A stretch of DNA of 64,000 nt, from assembly GCF_016756535.1 (NCBI RefSeq), contig NZ_AP023247.1:5270501-5334500 (forward strand). The letters are read 5' to 3'. This document shows, piece after piece, positions 33,447 to 41,631 of this stretch (positions are counted from its first letter, which is position 1; the number at the start of each line of letters is the position of its first letter). The notes under the pieces are model-generated. The model ran no database searches and was not told where the DNA came from. It saw nothing but the letters and a program-made list of their open reading frames with translations. A program made the position numbers and the translations under genes. The DNA comes from Mesorhizobium sp. 131-2-1 (GTDB lineage Bacteria > Pseudomonadota > Alphaproteobacteria > Rhizobiales > Rhizobiaceae).

Positions 33447-36400
33447 ACTATTTCGTCCAACGTCCGATCTTCGCATCGGCGATCGCCATCATCATGGTGC
33501 TCGCCGGCGCGATCGCCTATTTCCTGTTGCCGGTCTCGCAGTTCCCCGACATCACGCCGCCGCAGGTCGTGGTCAGCGCCCACTATCCCGGCGCCAGCGC
33601 GCAGGTCGTGGCCGATACCGTGACGACGCCGCTCGAGCAGCAGATCAATGGCGTGCAGGGCATGACCTATATGTCGTCGACGAGCTCCAATGACGGCTCC
33701 TCGACCATCACCATCACCTTCGATGTCGGCTATCCGCTGAGCACGGCTGCCGTCGACGTCCAGAACCGCGTCTCGCAGGCCGCGTCCTCGCTGCCGGCGA
33801 TCGTCAACCAGGGCGGCGTGACGATCAAGAAGCAGAATCCCAATTTCGTGCTCATCGTCGACCTCACCTCGCCGGACGGCTCGGTCGATCCGGTGGCGCT
33901 GAGCAACCTCGCCTATCTGCAGGTGGTCGACCCGCTGAAGCGGCTGGCCGGCGTCGGTGACGTGCAGATCTTCGGCGAGCGGCGCTATTCGATGCGCGTC
34001 TGGCTCGACCCGGACAGACTGGCAAATCTCGGCATCACCGCTGTCGACGTGCAGAACGCTATCGCCGAGCAGAACGTGCAGGTCGCGGCCGGCAAGATCG
34101 GCCAGTCGCCGGCGCCGGCCGGCACAGCCTTCGAGATGCAGGTCAACGCGGTCGGCCGCCTCAGCGACCCGAAGGAATTCGGCGAGATCGTCGTGCGCGC
34201 CAATTCCGCAAACGGCTCGCTGGTGCGCCTGCGCGACGTCGCGCGCATCGAGCTCGGCGCGCTGCAATATTCCTCGTCCGCCTTCTTCGGCAAGGACCCG
34301 ACGGTGGTGCTCGCCGTCTACCAGATGCCCGGCTCCAACGCGCTCGACCTGCAGCAACGGGTCAAGGACAAGATGCAGGAGCTGTCGGCGCGTTTCCCGA
34401 AGGGCGTCAACTACGCCATGCACTACGACACGACGCGCTTCGTCTCGGCCTCGATGCATGACGTTCTGATCACGCTTGGCGAAGCGCTGGTGCTAGTCGT
34501 GGCGGTGGTGTTCATCTTCCTGCAGAGCTGGCGCACCACCATCATCCCGACCATCGCCATCCCGGTGTCGCTGATCGCAACGCTGGCGGTGATGTACATG
34601 CTGGGTTTCTCGCTCAACATGCTGTCGCTGCTCGGCATGGTGCTGGCGATCGGTCTCGTCGTCGACGACGCGATCGTGGTGGTCGAGAATGTCGAGCGAC
34701 AACTCGAGGCCGGCCTCAAACCACTCGCCGCGACACGCGCGGCGATGGCCGAGGTGACGGGACCGATCATCGCCACCACCGCGGTGCTGATGGCAGTGTT
34801 CATCCCGGTCGCCTTCATCCCCGGCGTCTCGGGGCGGCTCTACAACCAGTTCGCGCTCACCGTCGCGATCTCGGTCGGCATCTCGGCCTTCAACTCGCTG
34901 ACGCTGAGCCCGGCGCTGAGTGCGGCGTTCCTGCGCCATCGCGGCGAGACGCAGTTCGTTTTGTTCCGCTGGTTCAATGCCGGCTTCGAATGGCTGTCGC
35001 ATGCCTACGCCCATGGCGTGCGCATCCTGATCCGGCTGCGCTGGGCCATGCTCGGCCTGTTCGCGGCCGGCCTGGTGGCGACCTATTTCGTCTGGCAGAA
35101 ACTGCCCTCGACCTTCCTCCCCGTCGAGGACCAGGGCTATTTCTTCGTCGTCATCCAGCTGCCTGACGGCGCCTCGCTGGAGCGCACCGACGCGGTGGCG
35201 CAGAAGGCGCGCGACATCCTGCAGAGCACGCCCGGCGTCGACATCGTCGGCTCGATCAGCGGCCTGAACTTCCTGACCAGCGCCGCGCAGTCGAACTCGG
35301 CGGTCGAATTCGCGATCCTGAAGCCGTGGGACGAGCGTGGACCCGACCAGAACGCGTCGAAGCTTGTCGCTGAAGTGCGCAACAAGCTGCTGCAGATACC
35401 GGAGGCTTTTGCACTTTCCTTCGATCCGCCCTCGATCCCGGGCCTCGGCACCACCGGTGGCTTCGAGTTCCAGGTCGAGGACCTGTCCGGTCGCGGCAGT
35501 GCGGCGCTCAACGATGTCACGCAGGCGCTGATCGCCGAGGCGCGCAAGCAGCCGGAGCTCAATCCGCAGCAGCTGTTCTCGTCCTTCTCGACGTCGACGC
35601 CCCAGTTCAACTACGACCTCGACCGCAGCAAGGCGAAGCTTCTGGGCCTCAGCCTGCCCGACGTGTTCAACACGCTGCAGATCTATCTCGGCTCGCTCTA
35701 CGTCAACGATTTCAACCTGTTCGGCCGCACCTTCCGGGTGACGATCCAGGCCGACAAGGATGCGCGTGCCGATGCGACCGACATCTCGCGGCTCTATGTG
35801 CGCAACGCTGCCGGCGGCATGGTGCCGCTGAGCACGCTGGGCAAGCTGGTGCCGATCGTCGGGCCCGAGACCGTGCCGCACTACAACAACAATGCGTCGG
35901 CCCTGATCAATGGCGGCGCCGCTCCCGGCTTCTCGTCCGGGCAGGCGGTGGCGGCGATGGAGCGGGCGGCGGCGACGGTGCTGCCCAGGGACTTCGGCTA
36001 TGAGTGGACCGGCATCACCTTTCAGGAGCTCAAGGCCGGCTCGATCGCCTCGATCGTGTTCGGGCTCGCCATGGTGTTCGTCTTCCTGATCCTGGCGGCG
36101 CAGTACGAAAGCTGGGCGATGCCCTTCATGGTGCTGCTCGCCGTGCCGCTCGCCCTGTTCGGCGCCTTCGCGGTGCTCCTGCTGCGCGGCATGCAGATCG
36201 ACGTCTACTCGCAGATCGGCTTCGTCATGCTGATCGGCCTGGCGGCGAAGAACGCCATCCTGATCGTCGAATTCGCAAGACGCCGGCGCGAGGAAGGCCT
36301 GAGCATCGTCGACGCGGCGATGGAGGCCGCGCGGCTGAGGCTGCGGCCGATCCTGATGACGGCGTTCGCCTTCATCCTCGGCGTCCTGCCGCTGATGTTC

Positions 36401-36622
36401 GCGACGGGTGCAGGTGCTGCCAGCCGGCAGTCGATCGGCACCACCGTCTTCGGCGGCATGGTGGCGGCGACGGTGCTGTCGCTGGTGTTCGTGCCGGTGT
36501 TCTATGCGGTGATCGAAAAGCTGCGCGAGCGGGGCGAGGAGAAGCAGCCCGCTCCGCACCATAAGGATATTGAACCGACCGCCGAGCCGGCGATTCAGCC
36601 GCTCGCCCAGGCGGCTGAATAG
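33440..36622 (+). CDS. RND (HAE1-family) multidrug efflux pump, inner-membrane subunit
   Basis: 1060 residues, AcrB/MexB class. The N-terminus MVNYFVQRPIFASAIAIIMV, large porter loops and 12 membrane helices are present. Proton-relay residues are conserved: Asp409-Asp410 in LVVDDAIVVVENVER and Lys937 in GLAAKNAILIVEF. The drug-pocket loops GGFEFQVEDLSG and the C-terminal SIGTTVFGGMVAATVLSLVFVPVFY are typical. It is the first main gene of the operon and the adaptor follows, the reverse of acrAB. The C-terminal coding end lies in a duplicated 21-base segment at 36602-36643. Confidence 0.95.
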   Translation: MVNYFVQRPIFASAIAIIMVLAGAIAYFLLPVSQFPDITPPQVVVSAHYPGASAQVVADTVTTPLEQQINGVQGMTYMSSTSSNDGSSTITITFDVGYPLSTAAVDVQNRVSQAASSLPAIVNQGGVTIKKQNPNFVLIVDLTSPDGSVDPVALSNLAYLQVVDPLKRLAGVGDVQIFGERRYSMRVWLDPDRLANLGITAVDVQNAIAEQNVQVAAGKIGQSPAPAGTAFEMQVNAVGRLSDPKEFGEIVVRANSANGSLVRLRDVARIELGALQYSSSAFFGKDPTVVLAVYQMPGSNALDLQQRVKDKMQELSARFPKGVNYAMHYDTTRFVSASMHDVLITLGEALVLVVAVVFIFLQSWRTTIIPTIAIPVSLIATLAVMYMLGFSLNMLSLLGMVLAIGLVVDDAIVVVENVERQLEAGLKPLAATRAAMAEVTGPIIATTAVLMAVFIPVAFIPGVSGRLYNQFALTVAISVGISAFNSLTLSPALSAAFLRHRGETQFVLFRWFNAGFEWLSHAYAHGVRILIRLRWAMLGLFAAGLVATYFVWQKLPSTFLPVEDQGYFFVVIQLPDGASLERTDAVAQKARDILQSTPGVDIVGSISGLNFLTSAAQSNSAVEFAILKPWDERGPDQNASKLVAEVRNKLLQIPEAFALSFDPPSIPGLGTTGGFEFQVEDLSGRGSAALNDVTQALIAEARKQPELNPQQLFSSFSTSTPQFNYDLDRSKAKLLGLSLPDVFNTLQIYLGSLYVNDFNLFGRTFRVTIQADKDARADATDISRLYVRNAAGGMVPLSTLGKLVPIVGPETVPHYNNNASALINGGAAPGFSSGQAVAAMERAAATVLPRDFGYEWTGITFQELKAGSIASIVFGLAMVFVFLILAAQYESWAMPFMVLLAVPLALFGAFAVLLLRGMQIDVYSQIGFVMLIGLAAKNAILIVEFARRRREEGLSIVDAAMEAARLRLRPILMTAFAFILGVLPLMFATGAGAASRQSIGTTVFGGMVAATVLSLVFVPVFYAVIEKLRERGEEKQPAPHHKDIEPTAEPAIQPLAQAAE

Positions 36623-36643
36623 CTCGCCCAGGCGGCCGAATAG
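36602..36643. repeat. Tandem 21-base duplication spanning the pump stop codon
   Basis: 36602-36622 and 36623-36643 are identical except one base (T versus C in GGCTGAA/GGCCGAA). Each contains the LAQAAE codons and TAG, so the last six codons and stop of the pump gene are repeated immediately downstream. Confidence 0.85.
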
Positions 36644-36657
36644 GATTGGAGATCAAA

Positions 36658-37812
36658 ATGCGTAAGTGGAAAATCGCTTTGGGAACGGCCGTGGCGCTCG
36701 GCGCCATCTCGATGGCCAGCGTCCACCTGCTCGACATGGGCAGTCTCAGCCTCAATGCCGGCACGGCAGGGGCAGCGCCGGCTCCGGCGGCGTTCGTGAT
36801 GCCGGTGCCGGTGGTGAATGTGGTGAAGAAGACGCTGCCGATCTATCTCGACTACGCCGCGCGGGTCGAGTCGATCCGCAGCGTCACCCTGCAGGCTCGC
36901 GTGCCTGGCTACCTGCAGGAGCAGGCTGCCGCCGACGGCAGCGACGTCAAGCAGGGCGACCTGCTCTACCGGATCGCGCCGGAAGACTATCAGGCGGCGC
37001 TCGACCAGGCCCAGGCCGAGATCGAGCGCGACATGGCGTCGCTCGACTATGCGCGGTCCAATCTCGGCCGCGGCACGGAGCTCGCCAAGAGCGGCTATCT
37101 GGCCAAGGACAGTTTCGACCAGCGCACCAGCACCTTGCGCGCGGCCGAGGCAGCGATTGCGGTAGACAACGCGGCGCTGCGCACCGCCCAGCTCAACCTC
37201 GGCTATGCGGAGATCAAGGCGCCGTTCCCGGGGCGCATCGGCCGCAACCAGGCCTCGGTCGGCACGCTGGTCAGCGTCGCCGGCACGGTGCTCAACACGC
37301 TGGTGCAGCTCGATCCGATCTACGTCACCTTCAATCCGAGCGAGACCGACCTCGTCGAGATCGAAGCCGCCAAGGCGGCCGGACCGATCGCCGTCGATGT
37401 GCTGCTGCCCGGTCAGTCCGAGCCCAGCCAGAAGGGCGAGCTCACCTTCATCGACAACACGATCGACCATTCGACCGGCACGATCACGGCGCGGGCGACG
37501 ATCGGCAATGCGAAGTTCTCGCTGCTGCCCGGCCAGTATGTGCGGGTCCGGCTGCACGTGAAGGAGCAGCCGAACACGCTGATGGTGCCGCAGGTGGCGC
37601 TGGGGTCCAGCCAGCTCGGCAAGTACCTCTATGTCGTCGGCAAGGGCAACACGGTCGACCAGAAGCTGGTCTCGCTCGGGCCGACCGATGGCGACCTGAT
37701 ATCCGTGACATCGGGCATTTCCGAGGGCGACCAGGTGATCACCGGCAATCTGCAGAAGATCGGACCCGGCATGCCGGTCTCGCCGCTGCCGCAACAGAAA
37801 CCGGCCAGCTGA
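36658..37812 (+). CDS. RND periplasmic adaptor (membrane fusion protein)
   Basis: 384 residues from ATG 36658 with TTGGAG upstream. An N-terminal hydrophobic anchor (WKIALGTAVALGAISMASV) without a lipoprotein Cys is followed by barrel-sandwich and alpha-hairpin segments (LQARVPGYLQEQAAADGSDV, QAQAEIERDMASLDYARSNL, GYAEIKAPFPGRIGRNQASVG) and beta-barrel plus membrane-proximal domains. It partners the upstream pump; no TolC-type outer-membrane gene is in the operon, so a TolC from elsewhere is presumed. Ends before a strong terminator hairpin. Confidence 0.93.
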   Translation: MRKWKIALGTAVALGAISMASVHLLDMGSLSLNAGTAGAAPAPAAFVMPVPVVNVVKKTLPIYLDYAARVESIRSVTLQARVPGYLQEQAAADGSDVKQGDLLYRIAPEDYQAALDQAQAEIERDMASLDYARSNLGRGTELAKSGYLAKDSFDQRTSTLRAAEAAIAVDNAALRTAQLNLGYAEIKAPFPGRIGRNQASVGTLVSVAGTVLNTLVQLDPIYVTFNPSETDLVEIEAAKAAGPIAVDVLLPGQSEPSQKGELTFIDNTIDHSTGTITARATIGNAKFSLLPGQYVRVRLHVKEQPNTLMVPQVALGSSQLGKYLYVVGKGNTVDQKLVSLGPTDGDLISVTSGISEGDQVITGNLQKIGPGMPVSPLPQQKPAS

Positions 37813-37836
37813 TAACCCCCATCAGTCCCGGTCCCG

Positions 37837-37876
37837 CGGCGCCCTCGACTCCCACGTCGAGGGCGCCGTTTTATTA
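37837..37876 (+). terminator. Rho-independent terminator of the RND operon
   Basis: Inverted arms CGGCGCCCTCGAC (37837-37849) and GTCGAGGGCGCCG (37856-37868), 13 bases perfect with a TCCCAC loop, followed by TTTTATTAT. It sits 24 bases after the adaptor stop. Confidence 0.88.
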
Positions 37877-37881
37877 TCGGT

Positions 37882-38817
37882 TTACGCAATTCCGGACGGA
37901 AAACCGCTGCCCACTTTTCCTGGAATTGCTGCCAGAAGCTCCACAAGCCCGGCAACATCGGCGCGCTCAGCCTTCGCCGGCAGCATGAAGGCGCAGTAGG
38001 GCTGGCCGAGACGAACCGAGACCGGCGACAGCGCGATCAGGCGGCCGGCTTCAAGATCGGCGCCGGCCATTGTCTTCTGCCCAAGTGCTACTCCCAGCCC
38101 CAGTCTCGCAGAGGATATCGCCAGGCTGGAAAGGCCGACGCGGCGGCCATGCGAGGGATCGGGCGCACGGTTGCCGCCGGACGCCGCGAACCAGTCCGCC
38201 CAGCTCGGATGCGAGGCATAGTTCGGACCCCAGTTGGTGTGAATGAACTGGCTCTCATGCAGGTCCGCCAGGCTCGACGCGCCGTTGCCATGGCGTCGCC
38301 AGAAATCGGGGGCGACGACCGGCAGCACTTCGTCATGGACAAGGCGGACCAGCTTGAGCGCCGGATAGTGATAGTCGCCATAGGAGATGCGCAGGTCGAT
38401 GTTCTGGCGCACGACGTCGACGGGATCGTCCTCGACGCGGACGTCGATCGCCATATGCGGAAAGCCGTCGAGCAGCACGGCCAATCGCGGCGCCAGCCAG
38501 AGTTCGGCCAGCGAGAACGGCACGCTGACGACCAGCCGCGTCCGCAAGCCGCCCTCCAGCATGCGGCGGCCGACCGCCGCGATCTCGCCTAGGGCGCGCG
38601 CCGTCTGCGGATAGATCGCATGGCCGGCATCGGTGAGCGCGATGCGGTTGCCGTTGCGCACGAAAAGCTGCTTGCCGAACCAGTCCTCCAGGTTGCGGAT
38701 CTGCTGACTGACCGCGGCCGAGGAGACGCCAAGCTCGGTGGCGGCGAGCGTGAAGGAGCCGGCGCGCGCGGCGACCTCGAAGGCCCTTACCGCATTCAGC
38801 GGCGGCAGCTTTTCCAT
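37882..38817 (-). CDS. LysR-family regulator, divergent from the 2OG oxygenase
   Basis: 311 residues from ATG 38817 (MEKLPPLNAVRAFEVAARAG). HTH: LNAVRAFEVAARAGSFTLAATELGVSSAAVSQQIRNLE, described by residues 7-42, with the GcvA-like LPPLNAVRAFE start. The effector domain has LVVSVPFSLAELWLAPRLAV and DLRISYGDYHYPALKLV. The last dozen codons (GKVGSGFPSGIA) coincide with a repeat element at 37887-37930, so the tail is repeat-derived. Divergent from the 2OG-Fe(II) oxygenase gene, it likely regulates it. Confidence 0.92.
   Translation of the reverse strand: MEKLPPLNAVRAFEVAARAGSFTLAATELGVSSAAVSQQIRNLEDWFGKQLFVRNGNRIALTDAGHAIYPQTARALGEIAAVGRRMLEGGLRTRLVVSVPFSLAELWLAPRLAVLLDGFPHMAIDVRVEDDPVDVVRQNIDLRISYGDYHYPALKLVRLVHDEVLPVVAPDFWRRHGNGASSLADLHESQFIHTNWGPNYASHPSWADWFAASGGNRAPDPSHGRRVGLSSLAISSARLGLGVALGQKTMAGADLEAGRLIALSPVSVRLGQPYCAFMLPAKAERADVAGLVELLAAIPGKVGSGFPSGIA
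37887..37930. repeat. Short inverted repeat element, copy 1, inside the LysR 3' end
   Basis: The block AATTCCGGACGGAAAACCGC...TTTTCCTGGAATT is an imperfect palindrome (AATTCC with GGAATT, GGAAAA with TTTTCC). A second copy lies at 58497-58539. I recall this as a very abundant rhizobial intergenic element. Confidence 0.75.
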
Positions 38818-38921
38818 GTTGAGCTTCCCCAAGTTTTCCTTGTGCAAGCCTAACAATTTTCCGCGTTGAGAGAAAGATTTCCTTGCTGTCTAGTGAACCC
38901 AGATTTCTGGAGGACATGCCG

Positions 38922-39710
38922 ATGCAAGACATTCTCGACCTCGACCGCTACCCGCTCGACCGCGAGGGCAGCCCCGAATGGGCGCGCCTGGTGGAAGCCT
39001 GCGCCGCCGCGCTTGCTGACAACGGCATGTTCAACCTCGAGGGCTTCCTGCGTCCGGGCGCCGCGGAAAAGGCGGCGTCGGAAATCCAGCCGGTGATGGA
39101 TACGCGCTCGCACACGCACAAGCGCATGCACAACATCTACTTCAAGCCTTCGATCCCGGAGCTGCCGTCCGATCATCCGGCGCTGCGCAAGGTGGAGACG
39201 ATCAGCCACACCGTCTGCGCCGACCAGATCCCGGGCAGCACGGTTCTCGCGATCTATGAATACGAGCCGCTGGTGCGGTTCCTGGCGGCGGCGATGGGCA
39301 AGCCCCGCCTGCATGTGATGCAGGATCCGCTGGCCCGCACCAACGTGATGGGCTACCGCGCCGGCGAGGCGCTCAACTGGCACTTCGACCGTTCGGAGTT
39401 CACGACGACGCTGCTGCTGCAGGCACCGGAGCGCGGCGGCGACCTCGAATACCGCACCGACCTCCGGTCGGACAACGATCCGAACTATGAGGGCGTGGCG
39501 CGACTGCTCGAAGGGCGCGACCCCGAGGCGAAGATCCTGCGCATGAAGGCGGGCACGCTCAACGTCTTCCGCGGCAAGAACACGGCGCACCGCGTCACCA
39601 CCGTCGAGGGCGAGCGCCAGCGCATGATCGCGGTGTTCTCCTATTACGAGCGCCCCGGCGTCATGTTCAGCGATGAAGAGCGGATCGGTTTCTATGGGCG
39701 GGCGGCCTGA
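38922..39710 (+). CDS. 2OG-Fe(II)-dependent oxygenase
   Basis: 262 residues; ATG 38922 is preferred to ATG 38916, because GGAGG at 38909-38913 is spaced correctly only for it. The cupin-like core has the iron ligands His154 and Asp156 in LNWHFDRSEFTTTLLL and distal His223 in NTAHRVTTVEGERQRMIAVF, with Arg just after for 2-oxoglutarate. The family resembles small free-amino-acid oxygenases near the HalD/BesD halogenases; those have Gly in place of Asp, so the intact HxD here predicts hydroxylation. Divergent from LysR, upstream of GntR and two enolase-superfamily genes. Confidence 0.87.
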   Translation: MQDILDLDRYPLDREGSPEWARLVEACAAALADNGMFNLEGFLRPGAAEKAASEIQPVMDTRSHTHKRMHNIYFKPSIPELPSDHPALRKVETISHTVCADQIPGSTVLAIYEYEPLVRFLAAAMGKPRLHVMQDPLARTNVMGYRAGEALNWHFDRSEFTTTLLLQAPERGGDLEYRTDLRSDNDPNYEGVARLLEGRDPEAKILRMKAGTLNVFRGKNTAHRVTTVEGERQRMIAVFSYYERPGVMFSDEERIGFYGRAA

Positions 39711-39722
39711 GCTATCGACAGA

Positions 39723-39768
39723 AATTCCGGAATTCGCAAATTGGCCCCTTGTTGGATTGTCGACAATC
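39723..39768. promoter_or_regulatory. Two perfect palindromes before the GntR gene
   Basis: AATTCCGGAATT at 39723-39734 and GATTGTCGACAATC at 39755-39768 lie in the 94-base gap ahead of the FCD regulator. The second, 14 bases perfect with a TTGTCGACAA core, has the shape of FCD-GntR operators. Autoregulation and control of the downstream enolase-superfamily genes is the natural reading. Confidence 0.6.
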
Positions 39769-39804
39769 TGCTTGTCTTGCAATCGGTTCATCCGGAGTGG
39801 GCGC

Positions 39805-40497
39805 ATGGCGAAGCTGGATTTCAGTCCGATCGCGGATACGACGCGCAGGGCAGAGATCGTCGCGCTGCTCAGACGCGCCATCCTGACCGGCCAGTTGGAA
39901 CCGGGACAGAAGCTCAACGAGCTCCGGATTTCCGAACAGATGCGGGTGAGCCGCGCGCCGCTGCGCGAAGCCATGCGGGAGCTGGTGCAGGAAGGCATCC
40001 TGACCAGCATTCCTTACGCCGGCACCTTTGTCATCGATGTCACCGCCAAGGACATCATCGACGCCTATTCGCTCAACAAGGTGCTTGACGAATTCGCCAT
40101 CGAGTGCACCTGGCCGCTGCGCGACCCGCGCTTCTTCGACGAGATCGACCGCCGCCATGAAGCGGTGAAGCAGGCGACGCGGGCGCTGGACACAACGCGC
40201 CAGATCGAGACGGCGCTGCAACTGCATGGCCTGATCTATGAATGGGCCGACAATTCGGTGCTGCTCGAGACCTGGCAGCGCCTGACCAGCCGGCTGCAGA
40301 TGTATTTCGCGCTGCACCAGCAGGCGCGCAAGGAACCGGTGCCGGCCGAAGACGTGCACGAGACCTACGTGGCGCTGCTCAAGGGCAAGGACATGCGCGC
40401 CGCCCAGCGCCATGCGCGCGAGCATATCGACCTCGATTTCGAAGAACTTCTCGCCTATGCGCGCAGCCTCGAAAAGCGCGCCTCGAAGAGCACCTGA
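39805..40497 (+). CDS. GntR-family (FCD) regulator of the enolase-superfamily cluster
   Basis: 230 residues from ATG 39805 with GGAG upstream. N-terminal GntR winged helix: IVALLRRAILTGQLEPGQKLNELRISEQMRVSRAPLREAMRELV (residues 18-61). The FCD helical domain follows, with LHGLIYEWADNSVLLETWQRL and EDVHETYVALLKGKDMRAAQRHAREHI positions for metal-dependent ligand binding. FCD ligands are usually organic acids. It stops 27 bases before the enolase-superfamily enzyme and is preceded by two palindromes. Confidence 0.92.
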   Translation: MAKLDFSPIADTTRRAEIVALLRRAILTGQLEPGQKLNELRISEQMRVSRAPLREAMRELVQEGILTSIPYAGTFVIDVTAKDIIDAYSLNKVLDEFAIECTWPLRDPRFFDEIDRRHEAVKQATRALDTTRQIETALQLHGLIYEWADNSVLLETWQRLTSRLQMYFALHQQARKEPVPAEDVHETYVALLKGKDMRAAQRHAREHIDLDFEELLAYARSLEKRASKST

Positions 40498-40523
40498 CCA
40501 ATCCCGCAGGAACGGACGACACC

Positions 40524-41630
40524 GTGAAGATCAAGAGCATAAAAGCCTACCATGTCGTGCAGCCTTTCGTGGACGGGCCGTATCGGATGTCGAAGGGGCG
40601 TGTTGCCGACTGCTTCGACGCAGTGATCGTCGCCATCACTTCCGACAGCGGCGTGACTGGCTGGGGCGAGATGGCGCCGCTCGGCAATTTCTATTCGGCC
40701 GCCTTCCCGGCCGGCACCCGCGCCGGCGTGCCGGAAATCGCGCCGCATCTGATCGGCCACGACCCGCGTGGGCTGGCCGGCATCGGCCGGCTGATGGACA
40801 CGGTCTTCAAGGGCCACCCCTACATCAAGTCGGCTCTCGACATGGCCTGCTGGGACCTTGCGGCCCGCGCCGCCGACGTACCGCTGGTGACGATGCTCGG
40901 CGGGCGCGAGAGCGAGACGGCGGAGCTCTACAAGGTCGTCACCCACGGCACGCTCGATCAAATGGCAGCGCTGGCCAAGCGCATCGTCACGGAAGGCTAC
41001 CACCGGCTGCAGGTCAAGGTCGGCGGCAATGTCCGCGACGATATCGAGCGCGTGACGACGGTCGCCGCAGCGGTGCCGAAGGGCACGGTGATCTTCTGCG
41101 ACGCCAATGCCGGCTGGACCCCCTATCAGGCGCGACAGTTCGCCGACGCCACGCGCGGCATCGACTACACGTTCGAGCAGCCCTGCACGACGATCGACGA
41201 GAACATGTCGGTGCGCCGCATGCTCGACAAGCCGATGGTGCTGGACGAATCCGTCACCTCGCTCGAAGAGATGCTGGAAATTCACCGCAGAGGCGCGGCC
41301 GACGGGCTGACGCTGAAGATCTCGCGGCTGGGTGGCGTCACCAGGACGCGCCAGATCCGCGACGTCGCCGTCGACCTCGGCTTCATGATCACGGTCGAGG
41401 ATACGGGCGGCGCCGAGATCGACACCGCGGCCATGGCGCATCTGTCGCTGTCGACGCCGGAAGAGCGCCGGCTGCATGCGATCGCCTTCCACGAATGGGT
41501 GACGGTGCGCACCGCCTCGAACAAGCCGCCGGTCACCGGAAGCCGCATGGGCATTCCCGACGGGCCTGGCCTCGGCATCGATGTGGTACCGGAGCTGCTC
41601 GGCAAGCCCTTCTTCGAGATCGGCGGCTGA
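40524..41630 (+). CDS. Enolase-superfamily (mandelate racemase/muconate lactonizing) enzyme 1
   Basis: 368 residues, GTG start at 40524. Metal ligands are in FCDANAGW, FEQPC and LDESVTSLEEM. Two lysines, Lys165 in LQVKVGGN and Lys265 in LKISRLGGVT, are where the acid/base pair of 1,1-proton-transfer enzymes sits. That layout fits the hydroxyproline/proline-betaine epimerases and cis-3-hydroxy-L-proline dehydratases in my memory; the exact substrate is inference. Downstream enzyme 2 starts 2 bases after the stop, so they are one unit. Confidence 0.85.
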   Translation: MKIKSIKAYHVVQPFVDGPYRMSKGRVADCFDAVIVAITSDSGVTGWGEMAPLGNFYSAAFPAGTRAGVPEIAPHLIGHDPRGLAGIGRLMDTVFKGHPYIKSALDMACWDLAARAADVPLVTMLGGRESETAELYKVVTHGTLDQMAALAKRIVTEGYHRLQVKVGGNVRDDIERVTTVAAAVPKGTVIFCDANAGWTPYQARQFADATRGIDYTFEQPCTTIDENMSVRRMLDKPMVLDESVTSLEEMLEIHRRGAADGLTLKISRLGGVTRTRQIRDVAVDLGFMITVEDTGGAEIDTAAMAHLSLSTPEERRLHAIAFHEWVTVRTASNKPPVTGSRMGIPDGPGLGIDVVPELLGKPFFEIGG

Positions 41631-41631
41631 G

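Noticed and set aside
34493..36562. 689-codon minus-strand frame opposite the RND pump
   Set aside because: His/Asp/Arg-rich antisense frame without domain or start context.
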